From Castanea sativa (Eukaryota; Streptophyta; Magnoliopsida; Fagales; Fagaceae), in assembly GCF_040712315.1 (NCBI RefSeq), contig NC_134020.1, positions 45,183,751 through 45,247,750 on the forward strand: DNA of 64,000 nucleotides, written 5' to 3'. Of this stretch, positions 48,364-60,600 are shown piece after piece (the stretch's first letter is position 1; every line of letters begins with the position of its first letter). The translations under genes and the position numbers were made by a program. Under the pieces are notes generated by a model, which was given only the letters and a program-made list of their open reading frames with translations, had not been told where the DNA came from and ran no database searches.

Positions 48364-48554
48364 TAACATACATTTATTCAGCTCCTTACATCTATTCATT
48401 TATTCCTTGCATATTTAATTTCTGAACACTAATTCACTCCAAGTAAAATTCTAAACAAAATGGCAGCTAGGTAGGTAGGTTGTGGTTGCCTTATTGATGA
48501 AAGAAATTCCAAACCACAACATTTTGTAAAATAAAGGCCAACAATCCCTCAAAG

Positions 48555-51500
48555 TTATCGTTTCATTGAGTACTTTATCAGGCCAGGAATATGAGTGTTC
48601 ATAATGTAGTCTTTCCAGTCAATGCACTTTGGATCAAAGTCAAACAAATGCACATTGACTCCACTCTCTCTAATCGCCACTCTTAGCTTTTCTGTGTTGG
48701 AGTCATCAAAGCTGTTGTGGAAAACAAAAGCTTATTATCAGTGGATACATTGAAAACACGATGGAAAATTTAATCACTAAAATAAATAATACCTACCAGC
48801 CAGCAAAAAATACATATGGTCTGTAGAGGTCAACCATTCGCATCAATACTTCGACCTTCCGATTAAGCGTGATATATATCTCCCGATAATACTGGAAAAG
48901 CACCAGATTTGCTAACCATAACACCTTCAAAGAATAAAGTCAGAATGAAAAAGAAAAGAAAAAAAAAAAAAAAAAGTGATAATATAGTATAGAGAGAGAA
49001 TACATATATTGAGAGGACGTTCTTTCTGTGATATTGCATGCATAGTGTCTGATTCACAGGAACCTTTGGAAGGAAACGCTATTTTTTCTTAACAGTGTTT
49101 GGTATGTAAAACTGGTTACTATTTTTAATTGTGGCCAAATACCTTCAACGGCAGTTTATATCGAACAGCCATGTATGCTTGAAACCTAGCAATATTGCTA
49201 AAGACTATCAACTTGCGGACGTTGATTGACTTTCCATTTCTATCAATCCACGGATTTTGAGTGAAGTACAGAGAGATGAAATCTGAAAGACTAGAGAGTT
49301 TCATCGGATTTCTCATTGAAGAACACACATGAAAGATGATCTGAGAAGACTTGTTTGCATGAGCCACCATGGCCATAATCATAGAATTTACCACCATATC
49401 TGCTGGTATCTGCATGACTTTCAAAATTCAATATTGAAAGCTCGTTGAAAAGACTTATATGGGCAAACACAAGCTTAAAATCCAGATGAATAGATTTGTC
49501 TGCAATTGTTTGCTTAAAGATTGAAGAATGAATTTAACTCACAACATTCATGATTGTGTTAGGATGGCCAAGAAAGCATTTCAGTTTCCCTTTGCCGTAG
49601 GCAGCAATTACACCATCAATGGTTCTGTAACAAGAAAATTAAATTTAACCAAGCAAGATTCAATCATGAAAATAGGGGGGAAAAAGACCTATTCAATGGT
49701 ACTTGAAATTTGTTTTTTTTCATAGATAAATAGTAGGAAGTGGCAGGTGAGGTTCAAACCATAAAAAAACACCACAAAGTATGTCATTACAACTAAACTA
49801 TTACTTAAACCCTGTTATTTTCTTGATCACCTAATCTTCTTAATTAATTATTACCCAACAAAAACATAAGTAATAATTTCACAAAATTGTGAGCTTTATA
49901 ATTCCATGTCAAATTATGATTACCTCACACCTTCAATCCAACCTGAAAATGGTTCTTTGTAAGTACTGGTTACTATGGTGGGCCGTATGATGACTAAGGG
50001 CAAATTCTGATTAAAGTGTCCTAAAAGCATTTCCCCCAATGCTTTCGTATACACGTAGGTGTTTGGCCATCCATATAGTTTTGCCCTAGCAATTAATAAA
50101 AAGAAACAGATAAAATTAAAACAAGAAGGAAAAAAATTGCCAAGAGAAATATTTTATTATTATATGCTTCACAAATTGTTTTAGTAAATTCATTATTGAC
50201 ACGAAAGTGATAACTATTATGTCATTGAAAATTTTATTGAAGGATTTTATTGGAAGATTCTTAAAAACCTTTTAATGCCCAAATCCTTCATGGTGGATGT
50301 GATCTCTTCTTTCGTGGCACCATGCACTCGTAATTTATCAAGGTAATCCTCAACAAGTTCTTTTTCGGCATTGATATCTAATCTCGAGGTTCCGTTCAGC
50401 GTTTCTTCCATGTAAAATGGGCTCTCTAGTATGTGCCCCACCTTCTCGCCGCACACATAAGCTGTAAAACAACATTGAAGATTACAGAGTTCATTGTTTA
50501 CAATTGCAATGACATATGGTACTTCTGCATTATTTTTGAACACAGATTTTTGCACTAGCAATTACCTCTTGAAGTGGACTAATTTACAGACATTCAAAAT
50601 AGCTAATTAGTGTATAAGGGCAGAGTTGAAGTCTACACTGACCTGTTGATACATGGACAAGCACCTTCAATTTAATACATTTCTTTGCGAAGTTCAAAAC
50701 ATGCAAAGCTCCATATGTGTTGATGCCCAATGCAATATCATATCTAAAAGAGGAAAGAAAGGAATAGAAAAAATTTAAAAATAAATAAATAAATATATGA
50801 ATCTTTTTTACTATGCACAGTTGCACACATTGTTTTTTTTGTTACCTTTCATCAAAGTTTGTTGTAGCAGCAGAATTCAAGACAATGTCTATCTCATTCC
50901 ACATCTCTTCTCTTAATATATCATCTTTGATTCCCAAATTCACGTCACATATGTCACCAGAGATAGGAGTAACCCTTTCAAATACATAGGATTCTAGATT
51001 CGCACCTAAACTCTTTCTAAGAACGTTAAAGAGGTCCTGTCCTTTTACCTGCAGATCAAACCAATGAAGAAAAAAAAAAACCATTTAAGCCTATTTAGTA
51101 CGAATATTGTATTGTAACTAAATCCTAGGAAATTAAATAAATTTATTTTACCCTTTTTTGCTATTAAGAATAAAAATTATTTTGAAATTAAAAGAAGACT
51201 AAAATGTAAATCAAACCAGTTAATTTTGAGATAATTTTGATTTTAGTTATTAATGTTTAAAAGTCTTTTTTTTTAGTTCTTAACATTTTTGTCATTCCAT
51301 CCATTTACAGGAATGGTATTATCGTTAAATACCATTTAAACTCATAAGTTAAAACTATATGATCATTTTGTCCATGATTATAAAAAAATTATATGTAATA
51401 TTTTTTATTTCTTTTTTTAATTTTTTCTCTTTAGCTATTTCTCCCCTATTTTCATCTCTCTCCTCTTTTCTTTCTTGGTTTCCCACATTTCTTATTACAC

Positions 51501-52499
51501 TACCAACCCCATCCCAACTGTGTAGATATTGTCCACTTTAGAGTTTATACTCCTCATAGTTTTGTTCTTTACCAAAACACAGAACTATAGGGAAAAATGC
51601 CTCTACACACATTGAAGGGAAGTTACTCTTTATAAGCACATCTCTATATATTTCACTAGGTAATATGAAGTTTCATGGATTGTATGCCCTCTTTTGGGTC
51701 TCTACAACACTGAATTTTTTTTTTTTTTTTTTTTACTTAACATATACTAGTTAAGTTTAGGAGCCACGTGGCATGATATACTTTAGTCAGCTGGCACACA
51801 TTAATATAGGAATTGCAAATTTATTTGGCATTGTTAATGCCCATGTAATTTAATGGAAATGAGTGGCAGGACAAAATGGACAATGACGTTAAATGTTATA
51901 TATGTCTTAAAATCAAAATTACAAATTATTTAAAAAAACAAATTCAAAATATTAAAGATCAAAATCAAAATTCTCTTAAAAGGATGTACTTTACAATTTA
52001 GTCTTAAAAAAAAAAAAATCATGTATGTGACACGAAAAATCACCTGCCTACGTAATCAAAAAGAACTAAATGAGGTACCTCATGACAAAACCGTTGTGTA
52101 GCAGACTCATTATCTGAAGCTCTCAAAAGAAGATAGATCCTTTTTACATTTGGTTGAACCCTCAGTATTTTCTCCACAAAAACTGCGTTCATTTATGCAA
52201 GCAAGGTATCACTAAAAACATTCTTTCAACACACGCATACATAGAATTATAAACAAAGCATAACACAAACATAGGACTATATATATACGCTAATACACAC
52301 ATAAACGAGTGGAGTCAAGTAGAATATATACAAGCAATTTGCTTGACAGGTTGTTTATATTTGTAGGTATGAATAAACATGTATAAATGTATTTCGAGAG
52401 TGCGGGCAGAGAGAGAGAACCTTTTGCTAGAAAGCCTGTGGCACCAATGATTAAAATAGTCTTGTTCTCAAAAAATCGGAGTCTACCTTCCAACTCCAT
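48555..52499 (-). CDS. Alcohol-forming fatty acyl-CoA reductase, copy FAR-c (10 exons, 491 aa)
   Basis: It catalyses the same reaction as FAR-a: fatty acyl-CoA plus 2 NADPH to primary fatty alcohol. Exons in gene order: 52421-52499, 52079-52182, 50846-51048, 50643-50743, 50269-50461, 49924-50085, 49543-49624, 49143-49409, 48797-48924, 48555-48711. All have GT-AG borders; the lengths sum to 1476 nt (492 codons) with no internal stop. GATGFLAK at residues 19-26 is the NADPH loop and YVYTK at 237-241 the YxxxK motif. The C-terminal Sterile/FAR_C part ends YSMKR. Exons 2-10 have the same lengths as in FAR-a; exon 1 is three bases longer. Intron 8 is only 218 bp. There is no transit peptide, so an ER/cytosolic type is expected. 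It looks intact. Relative expression of the two copies is not visible here. Confidence 0.95.
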
Positions 52500-52710
52500 G
52501 AGAGAAGAAATGAGAAAGGGAGAGAGTAGATGATGATGATGATCTCAAAGCAAGAAGTGGATGACTTCTAAATTGAGAGTTGCCTTGCTTTATATAGAAT
52601 AAAGAAGAAACGAGAAAGAGAGAGAGTAGATGATGATGATGATGATGATCTCAAAGCAAGAAGTGGATGACTTCTAAATTAAGAGTTGCCCTGCTTTATA
52701 TAGAATAACC
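52500..52710 (-). promoter_or_regulatory. Tandemly duplicated core promoter and leader of FAR-c
   Basis: About 106 bp occurs twice in tandem: a GA-rich leader with GATGATGATGATCTCAAAGC, then AGTGGATGACTTCTAAATT, then CTTTATATAGAATAA. Each copy has a TATATAAA box on the minus strand, at 52589-52596 and 52695-52702. The first is about 90 bp upstream of the ATG. FAR-a has the corresponding leader once only. Confidence 0.8.
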
Positions 52711-53771
52711 AAATGCATATTGTCCAAAATAATTTCTAAAATTTTTCACCCAAACACAACTTATTAAAGGAAAAATAAAACTCATATGTTTTTTGTTTTT
52801 TATTTAACTTTTATAGATATGATAGGTTAAAATACCAATCAATTTTCAAAATAGACAAAGTTCAAATTTCAGATTTTTTGTTCAACGATAAGAGACTTTA
52901 CTAATTGAGCTAATTAAAACTCATAAATAAAACTATATGTTAAATATTCCCACCAAGGTGGTTTGAGATTAGCGCAATGTGGGGTCTACCAAAATTTCAT
53001 TGCTGACTCACTTGTTTAGATAATTAAAAATAAAAATAAAATAAGAAGAAAAGAAGAAAAAGGAAGAAATAAAGAAATAAGGAGGAAGTTAGTTGAACTA
53101 CAATCCATCAATGTCTACGTACATATATGGATAGAGAGAGAAATCGGTGCAGAACCAAATTATTATAATCTGGTAGTTAGTACGTACAAGTTAGATTTTC
53201 AGGGCCTGTGATGAAGCAGGGTTTGACCATATACACTTTAGCCAAAAAAAAAAAATCAAGGCTTACGCAGTAAGCATGCTTATGGTTATGGCAATTGCCA
53301 AGGCATTAATATTTTACAAAGATGGCTACGTACTGTGAGAACAGAAATTCGTTTGTGTAATTGACTGTAAAGGTTGCTCTCTCAACAATTAATTGTTTGA
53401 TAGCTTCTGATCTATTTGTATATGCATATGTATATGCAAGTCTCAATGCACGAAACAACTTTTTAAAAGCAAAAAAAAAAAAAAAAAAACTCCATTACCT
53501 TTGGAGTAAACTCATGAGCATTTTATGAAGCTTTTCTATCATTAACGACAATGATAATGATAATAACAATAATATAATGTCACAAAGGTTCAGTAGTTTT
53601 TATATGTTTATATTCTTCGGTATTAAAATAAGCATGAAGACACATAAAATGCTGCATCGAAGTGGATATATATATCTACATAATACAATAGTGGCAGTAA
53701 ACAATACAAAAATAATCAATTCATACGGTAAGACAAGTTCACTAACAGCATATGGTTGCTTCAATTCATAG
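52711..53771. other. Upstream region of FAR-c and spacer to element B
   Basis: AT-rich sequence with a poly-A run near 53471-53490 and (GATAAT)-like repeats near 53548-53570. No gene recognised. Confidence 0.5.
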
Positions 53772-54291
53772 TGATGAGATCGAAAAAATCACCAAAAAGT
53801 TGCAAGCACTCTCCAACTCGAGTCAACAACTGCAAAGAGAAAACAAAGAGACCTAAAAGAGAGGACCGGTGTGGTGCCGGCCAAAAACCCTCCGAAGGTC
53901 AAGTTAGAATTTCTTTACAACCCTAGAGTGCCAGAGTTGAGTCAATTGTGCGTACCTTGATATCTAGGGTTTCTGGGATATTTATATTGGCGTACAATTG
54001 TCTTTCTTTTTAGGATACAACTTCCTTCTTGAGTTCTTTTCCATATAAGAGTCTTCTCAAACATGTGATGCAAGAAATTCAAGTGTACACGCTTGCGTGG
54101 AGATAAAGCAAAAGTCGACTCAAACATATCAAGTGACATACAACGAAGAATTTATAACTAATTCATATATGACGGATACTCAATAAAATTCAACCATCCT
54201 ATTCGCGTCACCTAAGATGTCAATCCGTCTTCTTCCTCTCCGTCCCTTCAAGTTCAATGGAGATATCCGTCTCCTATTTTTATCCCCTTCA
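53772..54291 (-). repeat. 3' LTR of element B
   Basis: 520 bp. On the plus strand it begins TGATGAGATCG and ends ATCCCCTTCA. It differs from the other LTR at scattered positions. Confidence 0.95.
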
Positions 54292-54303
54292 GTTGCCCCC
54301 TTC
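54292..54303 (-). other. Polypurine tract of element B
   Basis: The minus strand reads GAAGGGGGCAAC directly before the 3' LTR, the expected plus-strand priming site. Confidence 0.8.
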
Positions 54304-54496
54304 AGTCCTTGGATCCGTCTTTGAAACCTGACGGATTCATGGAATGATCCATAAAGCAATATATTGAGATAGGACGGTCCTAGTGTACCATGACGGAGGA
54401 CACGTGGCCTGTATTTCTGGCGAAGGACACGTGGTCCTTATGGATTGGCTGTTTCCCCAAAACAAGGCGTCGCTTCGTATTCCGTGCCCTTCGTTC

Positions 54497-54504
54497 TATA
54501 AAAG
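54497..54504 (+). promoter_or_regulatory. TATA box of the antisense gene in element B
   Basis: TATAAAAG lies about 240 bp upstream of the antisense ATG. A 5'-UTR intron fits 54637-54739 (GTATGT to ATGTAG), just three bases before the ATG at 54743. This suggests the antisense gene has its own promoter inside the element. Confidence 0.6.
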
Positions 54505-54742
54505 CCTACCATTTCTCCCTTTATTTTCTCTTCCTATCAAAAATTTGTGAGCAGAGCGCTACCGTCATTACTAACGTGCATTCTTGTCGTTCAGCTATTC
54601 TATCCGTCATCTCGCATTGGAAGCCATCTCGATCTGGTATGTACTCCAAACCCTTCTCCCGTCTTTTTCTTTATTTTATTGTTTATATATATGCACTTTA
54701 GACCTGTCAGCGTCTTAGGTAATACCGTCATAAATGTAGGTT

Positions 54743-56904
54743 ATGTCTAGTGCGTCAAGTAATCAGTCGTTTGTCCGCGACGGGGCGGGCTACGATGAAA
54801 GATTCCCGTCAGGTCCAAGAGATCCTGACACTTCAAGTGAAGAAAGGAATCCGTCCAGTACCTCTTCTTCCCTAGATGAAGGTCTGGAGATGGATAGTTC
54901 AGAGTCGTCGAGTAGTGACTTAGACGGTGTGGATCCCCCCATTCAATCTACGATTGGACCGGATGGTCTGAGAGAGTTTGTCATGCTACCCTTCTGGACG
55001 GTAAACGATTTTAGGTCCACAATCACCGAATCCCACCTCAGAACACTTAGAACCAAGTATCAAATACCAGATAACATCCGTCTACGTCTTCCCCAAAAGT
55101 CCAAAAAATGTTACTACAGGGGGGTCGACGATGTTGGGATCTATGAGCAAGCCTTAAAGGCGGGGCTCAGATTTCCTTTGAGTTCTCTCCACCGTCATCT
55201 TCTTCAATACCTTGGCCTATCCGTCACCCAGATCTCCCCAAATGCCTGGAGAGTATTCATCGGGGTAGAAGTTTTATATGGGGCAATGTCTGACGGTGCT
55301 CAAAGGTTGACGGTGGAAGAATTCTTCCACTGTTATCGTCCGACGGAGATCGTCAAGTCAAAAGGGATGTACAATTTTGTTGCTAGAAGCCCATTGTTGA
55401 GGCTCGTCAGTGATACACCGGACTCAAATAGAGACTGAAAGAGTCGGTATTTCTTTTTGGAAGGGGACGAATGGATGTGTCGTCCAGGGGATAGCACACA
55501 TATGCCCGTCGACACAACATGGGGCATAATGCCTCCATCGAGTATGCCATTGCTTTAGTTTCCATCTAATTGATCCTTGAAAGTTATTTTATTTTTTTTA
55601 AGGTCTAACCGTCTCTTTTGCAGCTCGGGACCGTCCACAAGTTAACTTAGAGCAGTGGAGTTTCCTGGAGAGAATTTTCAATAAGACAAAGCTGCAGGAG
55701 AGGACTTGGGCACAACTCGTCACCCTCGACACTCTACATTGGTATTGTGACTGTCCTGAACCTTCATCTGCCGCCCGTTGTTACGATAACAGAGTTCGAA
55801 AACGTAAGTCCGTCGTAACTCTCTCCGTCTTCTTTAAGTGTTAGTATTTTTACCTTTGCCTTTCACATCCGTCTTTGATATACAGAGATGGATGCTGCCA
55901 AGAGGAGAGCCTTCATCAAACAACAAGCAGCGAAGAAAAAGCAGGAGGTTGGTCAAACAAAGGGGACGGCTCCACCTGTTCCGTCAAAACATAATCAACC
56001 CGAAAAAGCAGACCGTCCTCCAAAGAAACAAAAGACCACATCAGAGCCCATCGTGGCATTGGAAGCCGAGAAAACACCCGTCAGGCATGGAAAGGGCAAA
56101 GGCTTGATGAAGGGTCCCGTTCCCACCGGGGAGAAACCACCCGTTCTCTTTCGGGAAGATTCGAGTTATGCCCTTGAAAAGCTCTCGTCTATCCTGACGG
56201 CTGATGATTACGAGGACCTCGGCAACCATGCGACGGAGGCGATGGGAGAGACGGGCCTCTTCACCATTGCGCAGGTAATTTTGAATCCGTCCTCTAATGA
56301 TGTTAAGTTCTTTCTCACCCGTCATTAACATAGCGTTGTATTTTGCTTCCAGGCCATACTGATGATGAAAGGGTTATTTGGCCGTTGTTTCAATCACGAG
56401 ACAACCATGGACCGTCTGAGGAAAAAGAACAAGACGATGGAGGATGAGCTTCACGACCTGAAGACCTACAAGATCAACATGGACAGAAAGCTCAAATGCT
56501 CAGAGCAAGTCAGAGGTGAGGTGGAAAAGGAGAATGAGCACTTGCGCGAAATTTTGAAGGACAAGGAGAAGGAGTTGACGGACACAAAGACTAAACTCCA
56601 CAATGCGAAAGAGATAGCCGTCCAGGAGTATCGTGACTCCGACCTCCTTCTGACAGAGCTTGGGAGCTCCTTTGCTGACGGATTCAACGACGCCATCCGT
56701 CAGGTGAAGTCGTCGTATCCCGATCTGGACGTATCCCATATCTCTATTGAAGCTCAAGGGCAAACACTCGCGCAATCCATCCGTTCAGAAAGCACAGACG
56801 AAGTGTTTGCCGTCACTGCTCCAGCTGACGAAGGTCAAGCTCTTCCTCCAAGTCAACCAAACGACGGTCAGATGATTGAGAATTCTTCGCCGAAGAATGA
56901 GTAG
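54743..56904 (+). pseudogene. Four-exon antisense gene of element B (gypsy-type accessory ORF), one stop
   Basis: Exons fit 54743-55541, 55624-55803, 55886-56274 and 56353-56904, each with GT-AG borders (GTATGC, GTAAGT and GTAATT donors). The lengths 799, 180, 389 and 552 join in frame to 640 codons. A single TGA at 55436-55438 (in SNRD-stop-KSRYFF, probably a former Trp codon) breaks it. The N-terminus is Ser/Asp-rich and disordered. Residues about 75-240 (MLPFWTVND, LPQKSKKCYYRGVDDVGIYE, FPLSSLHRHLLQYLG) resemble the family called putative gypsy-type transposon or transposase. Lysine-rich and coiled-coil parts follow (exons 3-4). The protein's function is unknown. The frame agreement across four exons strongly supports the splice model. 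Confidence 0.8.
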
Positions 56905-57159
56905 TAATAATTTATTTTTTATTTTTTATTTTTTTATGTAAAAATTCTTACCGTTGTAAGCGAACTTGTTGAACCATCATTTGTAATCGTACAATTTAAC
57001 TTATCGAAACTTTTATTGCCTATTTGCTTGCTTATTATCCGTCGCACATTATATGCACGTTTATCCCATTTAGATAATCCCGTCTACTGTGAGGAATTTT
57101 AGATGTCCGTCCTTTATTTGGGGCTAGACTTTCAAAAGTATTTTTTAAGACCCGTCCAC

Positions 57160-57470
57160 TTTGTGGATCTTGGATAATTTGTTCCCTTTGTGGACTTGGT
57201 TGGACATCATCTATTGGGATGATCCGTCCACTTTGTGGACTTCATAGGTCTTCATCCCCTTGGGATGATCCGTCCACTTTGGACTAGGTTTTTCATCCCT
57301 TTGGGATGATCCATCCACTTTGTGGACTGTAGGCTTTTATCCCTTTGGGATGATCCGTCCACTTTGTGGACTTATAGGTTTTTATCCTTTGGGATGATCC
57401 GTCCATTTTTTGGACTTGTAGATTTTCATCCTATTGGATGATCCGTCCATTTTTTGGACTTGTAGATTTT
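57160..57470. repeat. Minisatellite of about 45-bp units between convergent ORFs of element B
   Basis: About six diverged units of the form GATCCGTCCACTTTGTGGAC, then a T-rich part, then CATCCCTTTGGGAT. The units contain short palindromes (GTCCACTTTGTGGAC, ATCCCTTTGGGAT). It lies between the 3' end of the antisense gene and the 3' end of pol. Confidence 0.9.
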
Positions 57471-57636
57471 GAACACCATGCATTTCATATTTTCTAAATA
57501 AAAATTCCTCATTATATCAGTTCGATAGACCATATTGTTGTTGAAAAAAAAAACTTAGGTTCTAATAAGTAAAAACTATAACTGTTTAAAAATAAACTGA
57601 AAATAAGGCTATAGATATTGTCTTATGCCCACTGCA

Positions 57637-60600
57637 CTACTGGTAGTACTTCTTCAGGTGCTCTGTATTCCACGGATGGCTCAATTTCCTTCCGTCCAAC
57701 GTCTCCAAGTAGTATGTTCCTTTCCTATGCCATGAGATAATTCTGTACGGGCCTTCCCAGTTGGGACCCAGTTTCCTAAGGGATGCATCCTTCGTAGCGC
57801 TGAGTACTTTTCACAATACCAGATCTCCCACCTGGAAGTCCCTGTGCCGGACCTTGGAGTTGTAGTGTTTTGCCATCATGTCTTGGTACCGCACCAGTCT
57901 TTGTGCTGCTGCAGCCCTGACCTCATCTACAAGGTCAAGCTCTAAACACAATGCTTCATTATTCTTGCTCTCGTCGTAGCTTTCCACACGGTAGCTCGTC
58001 AATCCCACTTCTGCCGGTATGAGGGCCTCAGTACCATACGCCAATCGAAACGGTGTCTCTCTTGTTGGCATTCTTGTCGTTGTCTTGTACGCCCATAGAA
58101 CACTTGGTAGTTCGTCCGGCCATATGCCATTTGCCCCCTCGAACCGGGTCTTGATAATCTTTAGCAAGGACCGGTTCGTGACTTCAACTTGTCCGTTGGC
58201 CTGTGGGTGGGCGGGCGACAAGTAGTGATTTTTGATTCTCAGCTGAGAACAAAAGTCCCGGAATGCATCGTTGTCGAATTGCTTCCCGTTGTTTGAAACG
58301 AGCACCCTTGGAATCCCATATCTGCAAATAATACTTCTCCATACAAAACTGCGAATGTTTTTCTCCGTGATAGTAGCCAGAGCTTCTGCTTCTACCCATT
58401 TGGTGAAGTAGTCAATACCAACCACCAAGAACTTCAGTTGTCTTACCGCGATAAGGAATGGACCCATGATGTCCAACCCCCATTGTGCGAACGACCATGG
58501 AGCCGTCATAGGTGCGAGTTCTTCCGTTGGTTGTCTAATGAGATTGCCAAATCGTTGACACTTGTCGCAGGCTCTAACGTACACATAGGCATCCTTTTGC
58601 ATTGTCGGCCAGTAGTATCCCGTTCGGAGTAGCTTGTGCACTAAAGACCTTGATCTAGAATGGTTCCCACAAATTCCTTCGTGGACCTCCCCCATCACAT
58701 ACTCTGCTTCCTCACAGCCGAGGCGTCTTAGATATGGTCGGGAGAATCCTCTTTTGTAGAGGACGTTTTTAATCAGGATGAATCGGGCAGCTTTAACCTT
58801 CAATTTCCTTGCGTCTTCTTTACTATATGGCAACTTGCCGTCTTTGAGGTATGCCATAATTGGGACCATCCTATCATTCTCAGTGCTTACCTCCTGCATT
58901 CGAACATCATCTAATAATGATGAAAGTTGGACAAATGACAATACCTATTCTGCAGTGATCATATGTTCGGCCAAAGCAGCCTTTGCGAGTCGATCCGCTT
59001 CTTGGTTCTCCTCTCTTGGGATCTGGATTATCGTAAATTAGAGGTCATTCGTCCGACCCTTCACTTCCTCGAGGTACCTTTTCATCCTCTCATTCTTGCA
59101 ATCATAGGTCCCATTAACTTGACTGGCTACGATTTGAGAATCGAAGTAGACGACCGCCTTCCTAGCCCCTGCTGCTATCGCAAGCTCCAGTCCCGCAACT
59201 AGGGCCTCGTACTCTGCTTCGTTGTTAGTAGTGGCGAAGTCCAGACGGATCATACATTCTATCTTATCTCCTTCAAGAGAGTGTAGTACGACGCCGACAC
59301 CCCCAACGTGTTTATTAGAAGATCCGTCTGTGTGAATTCTCCACGTGGGCGTCTCTTCTGCCCCCTGCTCCTTAATTGTAGTGAATTTTGCAATGAAGTC
59401 TGCTAGTATCTGTCCTTTCACAGTCGTTCGTGGCTGGTATTGGATATCGTACTCACTTAGCTCGATAGCCCACAAAGCCATCCGCCCTGCAGTTTCAGGA
59501 TTGCTCATTGCTCTCCGCAAGGGCTGATCCGTCAGGACTTTTATGGTATGTGCTTGAAAATAGGGCTTGAGCTTTCGAGCTGCAGTCACAAGAGCGAAAG
59601 CGAGTTTCTCCATCCGTGGGTATCTTTCTTCTGCTCCTCTCAGTGCCCGGCTGATAAAGTACACGGGCTTTTGTATCTTCCCTTCCTCTCTGATAAGAGA
59701 TGCACTTACCGCTGCTAATGAGACGGCAAGGTACAAGAACAATTCCTCCCCTGGCGTGGACGAACTAAGCAATGGCGGGGTAGAGAGATATCCCTTCAAC
59801 TCTTCAAATGCCCTTTGGCATTCGTCCGTCCACTCAAAAGATCTCCTTAGTGTTCTGAAGAAGGGGAGACACTTGTCCGTCGCTCTTAATACGAACCTGT
59901 TTAAGGCTGCTATCTTCCCTGTCAAGCTTTGCACTTCCTTTACCGTCCTCGGAGGAGATAGTTCCATAATCGCTTTTACTTTCTCTGGGTTGACTTCAAT
60001 ACCCCTCTGGGACACCATGAATCCTAAGAATTTTCCAGCGGTAACTCCGAATGCACATTTGCTTGGATTCAGCTTCATTTTGTATGTCCAAAGAGTGTTG
60101 AAAGTCTCCTGGAGGTCCCTCAGATGATCAGACACCTTTGCGCTTTTCACCAACATATCGTCTACGTAAACCTGGACGTTTCTGCCAATTTGGTGCGCGA
60201 AAATTTTGTTCATCAATCGCTGATACGTGGCACCTGCATTCTTGAGCCCGAACGGCATCACCTTGTAGCAAAAAAGCCCCTGGCTTGTCACAAATGATGT
60301 TTTCTCCTGATCAGTCTTATCCAATTTAATTTGATTGTACCTAGAGAAGGCGTCCATGAAGCTCAAAAGTTCATGTCTTGCGGTGGAGTCTACTAAGGTG
60401 TCGATGCGCGGGAGCGGATAACTGTCTTTAGGGCATGCTCTATTCAGATTCGTGAAGTCAACACACATTCTCCACTTTCCGCTTGATTTCTTGACCATTA
60501 CTACATTTGCCAGCCAATCAGGGTAGTACACCTCCCGTATGAAGTTTGCTTCTCGTAGCTTCTGCACTTCCTTTGCTATGGCCCAATCCCGTTCGGGGGC

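Noticed and set aside
57160..57470. Regularly spaced repeats resembling a CRISPR array
   Set aside because: The units are diverged and continuous with no unique spacers, and they lie in a plant retrotransposon; a minisatellite explains them.
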